Assembly (NCBI GenBank): GCA_028565635.1 | Contig: JAOXYB010025491.1 | Coordinates: forward strand, 1-15,977 | Direction: 5' to 3' | From: Phoronis ovalis | Lineage: Eukaryota; Phoronida; Phoronidae | DNA length: 15,977 nucleotides | In this document: one piece after another, positions 7,413 to 15,977 of the stretch | Numbering within the stretch: the first letter of the stretch is position 1 | Layout of the letters: every line of letters starts with the position of its first letter | Notes under the pieces: generated by a model | What the model was told of the DNA's origin: nothing | The model's input: the letters and a program-made list of their open reading frames with translations, nothing else | Database searches by the model: none | Translations under genes and position numbers: made by a program

Positions 7413-10112
7413 CTGAAAACAAATTAAGAAGTTAGAAAAGTGTATTGAAATATCACACGAACAGTTGACTATTTATAGTTAGCTTTATGCTAGTTTCACA
7501 GAGGCTGGATGCACTTTTGTACGTGTCACGTAAATAAATAAATATTCATTCATTCATTCAATATCATATACTTCTTAAGGGCAATTAAGGATAAATAAGC
7601 CACAAACAAGACTTTAATGAAACTTCATTTTAATTTCAATTTTTTAAATTACAAATTGGGATATGGAGACAAAATGACTGCAAGTATGTAAATATCTGTC
7701 ATCAAAACACGTAGTGATCATCAACTCTACAAACGTCTATCATCATTATATCGCCTTTACAGGCATTGTACATGCATACACGTACTAAAATAATAATTCG
7801 ATTCATTGGCCTAGTTCTATAACCAAAACTACGAAATCACCTTTTTTCAAGAGCAAGCTACTAACCAATTAGTTTAATAGTTCCCTGGACAAAAAATCCA
7901 CATCAAACGAAAACAACAAAAGGAATTAATTATGACGTACTTTCTCTTCTAAATAGTATGGGAATTTGTATAAATATAAAACGAAATCAAAATTTCCCAG
8001 ACAGGAATCGTGCAGCGAATTTAGCAACCAAGGTGGTCACAACCTGAATAAACCTAACTAATTAAGTCTTGAAAAATTACAAGACCTCCAGGCAGTACTA
8101 GTCTTTTAAGGTTATCGTTTTTCTTGAACTCTATGGATATTGCTCTTCTAACCCAAGACTAAGTGGCATATATCGTATTTCAGTTGTTTTACATTCTAAT
8201 TTAACACACTTGCAGAAAAAAACATATGTTCAATGTGTTTGTGTCTGCAACAAGTGTGCTAGTCTGATTCTAACTGGACTAATAAAAGTGTTTGTTTACT
8301 CTCTAAAATGTGGTTCCAAGCGTAACATCTATTCATTAATAGCTTACACTTAAAAACAAATTAGAAACAAATATTTACGAAATAGATGCCGGGTCCAATG
8401 TACTTTTCTACTCTCTTGTAGTCGTAATAAAACTTGTAACGTGTCAAACAACGTGTCATGAATTTCTGCAACATGTATTTCTACGTCTATATGTATTTTT
8501 CACAATTTTGCTGAGAATTAAAAAACCTGGTAAAAATGTGCACTGAACGTATCGTATCCTTAATACACGCGACAACGTGATAATGCGTTGGAGAAAACGG
8601 CCAATAGTATCAGCTAGTAAATATGAAATAAAAAATATTTTTACGTATTTTTGGCAGCAAAGTAAATTTGATCATCGACGGTTGTAGTAGTCCAATTCTT
8701 GTCCTCTAAGTTTTCCGCTGTTAATTTCTAGAGGGCAAGAAATGGATAACAGATTTAGCTGTTATTAAAATGTATCAGAATATATGTTATTTTCGCGCCT
8801 GCGCTGTTTGCAGAGGATCTTCATCTTTCCATCTTTCCATATACTTTATAAAAGACCACCAAATAAAAGATACCCAAGGACACACCCAAATTTGTAAAAT
8901 TACCCCTGTTTTTACAAATATCTATTTACGCAAATTCATTTTGCTATCTTAAAATAAGGAAGTTGCAACTTTAAAACTACATATTTTCAGGAAATAGCGC
9001 ACACGACAATACAGTGTGCCTTTGGTGATTTTGGTAACAAAGGCCACTTGAAATATCCGCTAACTAGTTGCGTGTAAGAGGTCGCCAAATTTCACGGTAC
9101 AATACTAAGTTCACTATGATTGCATACAATATGTAGGTAATCTATTCTTTTCATTATTAAAATATCAAGTTATTTAAATCCTTCACACTTTTCTCTAGTT
9201 TTTTCCTGTATGTCTAGTAATAATAAAATGTTAAGTTGAGGCTTTCAAGATCTTCTTTTGCCTACCTACGTATACATGTTCTGAATATAAATATGGCAAG
9301 AACTATCAAACGTTTTGCAATTTCTTTTTATCGTAAATTTTACATAGATTTCAAACTTTGTATCTCAAGTAACAAATGGATAATATTTTTCATTTTGAAG
9401 AAATATTGATATTGGGGAATTTTTTTTAATAATGACTAAGACATTTATGAAGCGATAACAGCCATACTCCACGTCAACAGTAATAACTTTTCCTTAAAGA
9501 TAAACATCGTCTAAAGGTAATAAAAGGTTGTTTTGTCATTGGAACTAAGTTACTCGAAAGTCCAAAGTGGAAACTCCGACAAAAACGGAGCAATTAGGTT
9601 TGATCCAGGGACGTGCATATTTAAAATATACTGGAATGTCAATCAATTAATTTGTTTTTTTAGCAAATGTATGACGATTGCTTATTACGTTACATGACGT
9701 TTGTGGTGTTATTACAACATACATATATCTTTACACACATTTACTAAAATAAAAACAAATCACTGGTCTACTAGCCACATAATAAACATCATCTACACGG
9801 ACTATATATCTTATAAATTCATAAATATTAAAGTTGTTTTTAAATCACTGTCAGACATATAGCTATGTAAAACATATAAAAATAGTGAAAACTCTATGTA
9901 AAGCTCAATGCGGTACTATTATCTACAGCGTCACAAAAAATTAAAAATAACAATCTTTTTATTTAAAAGTCCACAAGTTCTATACTAATAGACTACATAT
10001 ACACATAACATATGTTTTAGATCATCTAAATATTACGTTGCAAATAATACCTACAACACAGCATTTAAATTTAACCAACAGAAGCCTGTAAAAAGTAATT
10101 AAAAAAGCCTAC
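7413..10112 (-). other. Intron splitting the SoxF HMG box (phase 1, GT-AG)
   Basis: A 2,700-base intron. The donor is G|GTAGGC at 10112 and the acceptor TTGTTTTCAG| ends at 7413. A CTAAC branch-point candidate lies about 20 bases before the acceptor. It interrupts the box between SKML and the glycine. An intron inside the HMG box is known for vertebrate Sox7/17/18 genes, so the position is a second, independent SoxF indicator. The interior is AT-rich and holds no reading frame resembling a gene. Two short tetranucleotide runs lie near the 3' end. I see no transposon ends in it. Confidence 0.9.
7531..7560. repeat. Tetranucleotide microsatellite pair in intron: (TAAA)n then (ATTC)n
   Basis: About three TAAA units (7531-7543) run directly into four ATTC units (7544-7560). 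This is a simple-sequence tract within the Sox intron, about 120 bases from the splice acceptor. No function is implied. Confidence 0.8.
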
Positions 10113-10389
10113 CTAACATTTTGCTGAGGTCAGCATTATGGACGTCTGGATTTTCTTCGGCCATTTTTCTTCTTTCTGCTTTTGCCCAAACCATAAAAGC
10201 GTTCATTGGTCGTCTTATTCGTTGTTCTCTTTTCATTTTAACGTTTAAATTATCGGCTTGTTGCTGTTGAAAATGTGGCGTGTTTCCGAACCAGGACATC
10301 CTGTCATTCCTGTGTCCAAACTGGGGACATCCGCCACCCATACAATTAATAGAAGGCTCCGATTTAATCTGCAGTCCCAATTCCATCAT
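10113..10389 (-). CDS. SoxF: SoxF transcription factor, coding exon 1 (N-terminus and first half of HMG box)
   Basis: Encodes residues 1-92 plus the first base of Gly93 of a nuclear HMG-box transcription factor. The start is the first of two adjacent ATGs (MMELG). An in-frame TAA lies at 10405-10407, so the frame cannot extend further upstream. The second ATG has the better context (A at -3, G at +4), so it may be the one mainly used. Visible features are a SUMO-type IKSEP at residues 8-12, a Gln run at 41-44, a basic [10 protein letters not shown] at 51-60 (first nuclear-localisation cluster), and the HMG-box start with RPMNAFMVW at 60-68, running through [13 protein letters not shown] at 80-92. 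The exon ends at TTAG|GTAGGC, a phase-1 donor. Reading past the donor gives only GRLF and a stop, which supports splicing there. The family call is SoxF rather than SoxB or SoxE, based on the box continuation and C-terminal motif in exon 2. Confidence 0.93.
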
Positions 10390-10434
10390 AAAAGGTAAAA
10401 GGATTTAAATGTTAAATCCGCTATTGAAACATAA

Positions 10435-10484
10435 ATTTATACAAAGTCTTTACCAAAAAGTCAGATTCCAACCAGTATGACTGA
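10435..10484 (-). promoter_or_regulatory. SoxF: Weak core-promoter candidates upstream of SoxF
   Basis: On the minus strand, an initiator-like TCAGTC sits at 10484-10479 and would give a 5' leader of about 93 bases. A TATAAAT sits at 10441-10435, about 46 bases before the ATG. They are alternatives and do not form a properly spaced pair. A third option is TATATAAAGG at 10922-10913. E-boxes CACGTG (10684-10689) and CAGCTG (10595-10600) and an inverted CCAAT (near 10640) lie between. Nothing here is decisive, and the transcription start is not determined by sequence alone. Confidence 0.2.
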
Positions 10485-11672
10485 ACCAGACCTGTATATG
10501 TATACAAACAAATCTATGTATGCTGTTCTAATCAGACGAATGGTGTCATCACAAATCAGTACTATATACGATTGACACGGAATAATATAGCTAACAGCTG
10601 ACCGCACTTCAGATAAAAATTGTAACTACATTTATTTAGCCAATCACATCGTTAGAACAACTGTTTGGCATAATGTAAATTGTCACGTGCCATATCACAT
10701 TTCTTTCGAATTCCTAGGGTACGGGTTAATTGCGATAAATGTTATGGTTAATATACTGCGGTTGTGCCTAGAAGAAAAATAAATATTGCAACTATGAACG
10801 ATGGTTCGAAACTATTAACCATTTATTATTTTTTAATGACTGAATGGTAAATAGATTAACAGGTTGTGAAATGATGAACCCAAATTGCCTAAGGTCTGGC
10901 TACAATAAATTCCTTTATATATTTTCTTTTGTTCTGACTCACAAAAAAATGTTATAAAACGAATTAGAAACTGATAAATTAATTTTCATTGACGCAACGT
11001 TTTTTTTAAAATAAAATACGTATGGATACCATAGTGTGAAGGGAATATCAGTTTTAAAACGAGTTGGTCTACTAGTTACCCCTAAATTATTGTTTATAAG
11101 TAACAAAGTACACTTTTTTAACTTGACGAGTTGTACCTTGCATAATGGGTGATAAGATGGGGGGATAAGACCAACGGATTGTTAAATGACGTCAAAAGCA
11201 TTGAAACGTGCAGAAACGCTTTCACCACTCTACCATATTTCATACACATGCTGTAAAGTTCTGAGAAGCAGGTTTTTTGAAATTGGATCTGCTTGTATCA
11301 GCACTGACCCTCATTATACAATTTATCATAACCATTATATAACAAATGGTTCTAACCAATAATAAAATGTTTGAAGAAAAGCTCAATCTTGAGTTTTGTT
11401 ACCATGATAACCATAATGATTTGCGCATTACTACAGCTGTATATGTACCTCTAACCCGGCTGTTAACTGGCATTTTAGGCCTCTATAGCTAGTAAAGTCC
11501 CGGGGAAGGGTTTAAATATATTATGAATGCTGCATATAACGCAACCAAAATGAGTTTGTGACACTTTTTAAGGACTTTGATGCTTTTTTCCTGCTCATAT
11601 GTGTAATAGTATAGTTTATACGGCCAGAGCTTAATGTGTAAAGATACTACAAAAATAACATGCAGAATGAGT

Positions 11673-11694
11673 ACTAGTCTGAGCACAGACTAGT
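11673..11694. repeat. Inverted repeat, 9-bp arms, 4-base loop
   Basis: ACTAGTCTG, AGCA, CAGACTAGT form a perfect small hairpin. There is no T-run after it on either strand, so it is not a recognisable terminator or RNA gene. Confidence 0.75.
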
Positions 11695-11978
11695 TATTGT
11701 GCTAAAAGTCGGATTGTTTGAATATTACCGGTATGTCATGTACTCACCAATACATTCGTTTGATACAGATAATTTCCATACAATAAATAATAATGCCTAA
11801 ATTTATTTTTTATCTTATATAAAAGTTACTGTCTCGAATAAGAGATTTACGAATAAATACCAGGAAATAATATATAGTAAATATCCGAGAATAATACCCG
11901 GAATAACCGCAAGACGCGGAGACAGCTGTTATACAAGTATATGAAAACTCTTCAGCTTATTTCACTCATATGCACTTT

Positions 11979-11996
11979 CTCATGTTTAAACATGAG
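11979..11996. repeat. 18-bp perfect palindrome CTCATGTTTAAACATGAG
   Basis: The two halves are exact reverse complements with no spacer. This could be a site for a dimeric DNA-binding protein, or chance in AT-rich DNA. It lies about 1.6 kb upstream of the Sox start. Confidence 0.75.
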
Positions 11997-12842
11997 TCAT
12001 CTTAAAGGCCATATTATTTTTATCCCAGGACGCTTTGCACAAAAATTAACCAACACGTGTGCATGTAATAGATAGCAGTCCTACCAAAGATCAGATGTGA
12101 AATCGGTACAAAAATGTTTAAAGTATTTAGTTATCATCGCATAGACCTACTTTTATCGTGCAATATTTATACGATCCATGATAAAATTATTAAATTTATT
12201 GGACATGCATTGCAGGCAATGCTAATATCATATATATAATAATGTGAAAATCTTTGAACCTTTCGGTAGTTATTTAGCTAGATGCAATCTAAATATTTCG
12301 ATGTAACTACACGTGTATGTTCCTGTGCCTCTATTCAAATGCTGATAATTTCCAGATTTGTGAACTTCAAGCGTAACCTTTGGCATTTTTTATACTTTTT
12401 TAATTTTCATTTAAATGCATGAAGTACGTTAATGTTTTCGGTTCGTTTTTTTGTTTTTTCCTACAAATTATTACATTTACAATTATATAAACATATTATT
12501 GGTTTTGAGAAAACAAATTAGAAAGAAAAATGAAAAGTCCTAGTATTTGCTGTAGGTGGGGATGTTCGTGCTTAATCTGGTAATGCATCTCTATCCAGGT
12601 AAAATATCTCTATCAAAAATTAATAATAAAGTCTTTGATAATGCCCGGGATTGATAACCAACCACAAAAATTCTCAAGATAGAAGCAGCAGTAATATTTG
12701 AAAACATCGATTCAAGCATAACAACACAATTTTTATTTATTTCATAACACATACAATAATTAAACAAGAGTTTTCATTAACTTAGCAGTACTTGATTTTC
12801 TTCAATTGACCATCTCCGTGACATCCTTCAAACTTAGGAAGA

Positions 12843-12968
12843 CACACTCAAAACTAGAGACAACTAGACCCATCAACACACTCAAAACTAGAGACAACTA
12901 GACCCATCAACACACTCAAAACTAGACCCATCAACACACTCAAAACTAGAGACAACTAGACCCATCAA
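12843..12968. repeat. 34-bp tandem repeat, four copies
   Basis: The unit is CACACTCAAAACTAGAGACA followed by ACTAGACCCATCAA. Copies lie at 12843-12876, 12877-12910, 12911-12934 and 12935-12968, and a fifth decays after CAC. Copies 1, 2 and 4 are identical. Copy 3 lacks 10 bases, exactly between two ACTAGA words, as expected from slippage between short direct repeats. It lies 45 bp from the next mobile element's target duplication. Confidence 0.9.
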
Positions 12969-13021
12969 CACGCAAACCATTCTTTTAACCGTGCAACTGT
13001 ATTAGTCCCACTTGTCGGACT

Positions 13022-13488
13022 CCCGGGGGCATTCTCTTTTACATGAGGTAGGGGTGTGAGGCCCAGGGGTCCAAAACCCTGACCCTGAAATATCCCCGGA
13101 ATTGACAAAATACCTACCCTGAAATATCCATGGCCCCAAAAATCGTCTCCGTGCTGGCAGAAAAAATTGACAAGCAAAAATAAGGTCATTTCCACTTCTA
13201 TCGTACTCTTATACGTCCATATAAGACACGGTACGTCTCCTTTAAACGCTGTGGAAGATCAAAATCTCAAAAAAAATCCTTTTGACCGAAATGCGTGCCA
13301 GTTGGCAACTATGCTGCTCTAAAATATCTTAAAAAACCCACCCTGAAATATCCCCTTGACGTCAAATACCCACCCTGAAATATCCCAGGACTGAAAATAC
13401 CCACCCTGAAATATCCTGGTAGCCCAAAAAAGCGACCCTGAAGGGCGGCACATGTATATATAGACCGATATAGGAAGTCCCCCCCGGG
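13022..13488 (-). mobile_element. Short inverted-repeat element 3 (CCCGGGGG termini), 467 bp
   Basis: The ends CCCGGGGGCATTC (left) and, in reverse complement, CCCGGGGGGGACTTCC (right) are flanked by exact 8-bp duplications GTCGGACT at 13014-13021 and 13489-13496. CCCTGAAATATCC occurs at 13083 and 13117, then at 13341, 13373 and 13404, with a decayed copy at 13436, so spacing is 31-34 bp. In reverse complement the unit reads TTTCAGGGTGGGTATTTTCA, which resembles the TTTAGGGGTACCTTTTTCAG unit of the 957-1483 element. The two are therefore related and lie in opposite orientation. The element is non-coding and non-autonomous. The exact duplication suggests it is the youngest of the three. Confidence 0.82.
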
Positions 13489-13496
13489 GTCGGACT

Positions 13497-15977
13497 AGAC
13501 GGCAAAAAGTACCAAAATATGATTTAACAACATGAATTCCGTCATAAACTTTCAAAAATCTTATATTTAAGTTTGGCATTTATTTTGACTACATGCCCAT
13601 AAAATGAAATGCCCCAAAAGCTAGTCTACATCATCTTTATATTAAATACCTATGTGATAATGAGAAAATTGTTTTACTTGGGTTAATAATTCATAGAGTG
13701 CGTTGAGTTTATTATGTTCTTGGAAAAAAATGTATAAAACAATGAAGATATAAAGTAAAATGTATTTCAATAGCGAAATATAAGTATATTATAAACATGG
13801 ACAATTTACGTAGACAGAATCAAATACGAGCAAAATTATATGTATATAGCAATAATTCTCGGAGACCTTCCTGGTCCAAAGAGTTGGAAATGTCAATATT
13901 TATAGACTTAATCAATAATATGAACAAGGCTTTATTTGTTCCCGAATGTAAAATTTACAGTACTCTCTGTTTCTTGTTCCTCGTGGTTATTTACAAAAAA
14001 AGCATTGTCTAATCAAAGCAGACGAACTACAAGGCTTTTAAAACTTCCTTTAGACAATTATAAGGGTTAGGAAGTCTCAACTAGTTTAGGAAGCACAACA
14101 AAAGTGGCTTTTCTATATGCGCAGTACATGTACTGTCTTATCCTGACTGTAATCTTGCCTAGTATTGTGTAGGCCTCGTCTAAGTTAAAAACAGCATAAA
14201 ATTCGAAAATCACTCCATCTATAAAAAAAAATACATGTAAGACGTCTATTTAGATTTCTACTGTTCGAAATTCGTCATAAAAATCCGAACTGGCATTTTA
14301 TTTTTTATATATTTCAAAATTTAACTGTTACGAATTTGTTATTCAGTTTGGATGACATAAAAGAAAGAGTGCCTGCACACGTTTTAATTAAATTACAAAG
14401 ATCGAATGTAATTAATAAGTGAAATTTTGTTAATCGTGTTCTTGTTTTCGAGACTGAGTATTGGAACGTAATATTAAGTCTGCGGATCTTTGGTTTAAGT
14501 TTTATATCTTGCTGAAAAATGTGTACCTGCACCCTGCCATTGTTAAGCTTAGCAAAAATATCGTATTAAATTTCTATGTTATCTCTCCGGGCACCAATTG
14601 CCTCTGGATTATGAAGAATTTAACGAAGTTATAAAGTATGAAATGAAAACAATATCTATATTTCAATGTGGATTAAGTGATATTTCTCAAGGAGATATAC
14701 TAGTTTTAGAAGATTATTGCACTCATTCTCTTCTTGTTAACATACAGTGATAAGATTCTTTTTCAGATTAACACTAAGCAGCATGCTACGAAAGACTAAG
14801 TGTGCAAGTTTTACAAAATTAACCAGAACAAGTGCCGTGGGAAATATGTGCATATGCCATGGATCTCACCGGATAATCAGAACTACTCATTGCAACTCAT
14901 AAAATATGTCACGTGATTGATGACGTTCATCTGGATCTCTGAGATTTCTGAGATTCACTGTTGCAATCATTGGACGACTAATGTCCCGGGACTAATGTAT
15001 TCGCAGAAGTATAAGCGCTATCTATACCCGGTTTCTCAAGCATATTTCGTGCACAGTTCCGCTTTTGCATTTCCTTAGAAAAGCAGTTTTTCAGGGCCGT
15101 TTTCAACGTTCAAAACGCTATAGGCTATTACATTCGCGCGAAGATTTCTATAATTATTTGTATTTGAGTTCCCTAATATACGATTCTACTATTAACGCAA
15201 AATACAAAGTTTTGTCCCCACACCTGTAAGTTCATTTCCAGCATTGGCAGAAACATAACATGCATATGTCAGACGTCAAACATATGCCTGAAATACATTT
15301 TAACTCAACACTGCTATATTTTTTCGAAGTAAAATAAATAATTTCAGAGAAGATGCATATAAAAAAAAATAGTGTAGTAACTTGTTGTGCACTAATTGCA
15401 TATACATTTAACCGACTCATTAAACAGATACGGATGGAGGGTGTTATTTTCAGATATAAAATAATGATTGCCATTTTCTCACAAGCGAACACACTGAACG
15501 ACCGTTATGGCAATCTAGGATTATTTTAATCCTACGTGATTTGCAAAATAAGATCTTTTCGATTATTTTTCGTTTACTAAATCGTGTCTGTGTCTACCAT
15601 GTACTGTACCATATAAGGATCTATAAGTTGAGGTCTATTTTTCCCAACTGAAAGAGAGATAAAGGATAATATTTGGATAACATGATCGGATTACCCTGGA
15701 TTACACATGTATTACAAGGTAATTTAGTTTATCACGAAGGTGACCCAGAATACCATTTAAAGACAAAAGCAGATCATGTAACATAATTAGAATTGTAAAA
15801 TATCCTGGGATTCTACTTTTGACGAGGCCAAGTCCTTTTCATCCCACATTTGAGAACCAAGTATAAAAATACTATCCTCATCTTTGTTGGAATATTCTAG
15901 ATCTATGACAATTTTTTCCAAAATATGTTGATAGAAATCAGAACAGGACAAAGGTATCCAAAAAAAAGAAATATATA
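13497..15977. other. AT-rich intergenic DNA, nothing supported
   Basis: Both strands were read for coding exons, tRNA boxes and transposon ends. Only short chance frames, a few palindromic words (for example GTACATGTAC near 14125) and a small CTGAGATTT/CTGAGATTC duplication near 14940 are present. A distal exon of an unseen gene cannot be excluded. Confidence 0.4.

Larger units (their letters stand above)
10490..12842. other. Upstream intergenic region of SoxF
   Basis: No coding frame is supported. The notable structures are the inverted repeats at 11673-11694, 11979-11996 and GCATTGC-AG-GCAATGC at 12207-12222. Enhancers are plausible here for a developmental gene, but none can be identified from one sequence. 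Confidence 0.4.

Noticed and set aside
10099-10112. Sox frame continuing past exon 1 to a stop at 10099-10101
   Set aside because: This would truncate the HMG box after SKMLG. The GTAGGC donor and the matching acceptor at 7413 restore the full box.
6418-10389. Assignment of the Sox gene to group B or E
   Set aside because: The box has [13 protein letters not shown] with a Glu at position 57 and YRPRRKK, the intron position fits SoxF, and DRDEFDQYL at the C-terminus is a SoxF feature.
12843-12968. CRISPR-like array
   Set aside because: The units abut with no unique spacers, the genome is intron-bearing, and there are no cas genes. It is a plain tandem repeat.
12965-13579. Two minus-strand open frames of 76 and 86 codons
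   Set aside because: Their GYFQ/GIFQG-like repeats are translations of the 32-bp units of the 13022-13488 element.
14260-14275. tRNA B-box-like GTTCGAAATTC
   Set aside because: There is no A box at the right distance and no cloverleaf can be drawn.

Overview
This is an AT-rich, intron-containing animal genome window. It holds one gene that I can support: a complete two-exon SoxF (Sox7/17/18-type) transcription factor on the minus strand. Its coding exons lie at 10113-10389 and 6418-7412, separated by a 2,700-base GT-AG intron that splits the HMG box. The spliced reading frame is 423 residues. It has an HMG box with RPMNAFMVW, a SoxF-like [10 protein letters not shown] segment, and near the C-terminus the SoxF signature DRDEFDQYL, known in vertebrate SoxF proteins as a beta-catenin-contacting/transactivation motif. 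The organism is most likely an invertebrate bilaterian, perhaps a lophotrochozoan such as a mollusc. That guess rests on gene structure, base composition and repeat style (including frequent ACATGTA-like words) and is not secure.

Layout. 1-2357 is a cluster of short non-autonomous mobile elements. Two are relatives with CCYGGRGG-type termini and 8-bp target duplications (448-859 and 957-1483). A third, GCGAGCATTG-modular element is seen at 1-213 (cut by the window edge) and in opposite orientation at 2104-2351. A piece of it (1175-1318) is nested inside the 957-1483 element. 2358-6417 is gene-poor: hairpins at 2636-2676 and 3511-3543, a striking 60-bp near-perfect palindrome at 4145-4204, and the probable Sox 3' UTR down to an AATAAA (minus strand) at 5333-5338. 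6418-10389 is the Sox gene. 10390-12842 is upstream sequence with weak promoter candidates and two palindromes. 12843-12968 is a 34-bp tandem repeat. 13022-13488 is a third CCCGGGGG-type element with a perfect 8-bp target duplication. 13497-15977 shows nothing I can support.

The most unusual material is the mobile-element family. Three copies share termini, 8-bp duplications and, in two of them, an internal array repeating every ~32 bp (about three helical turns). Removing the nested insert from one copy restores that copy's ~32-bp rhythm, which gives internal proof of a sequential insertion. No bacterial-type operons, CRISPR arrays, rRNA or tRNA genes were seen.
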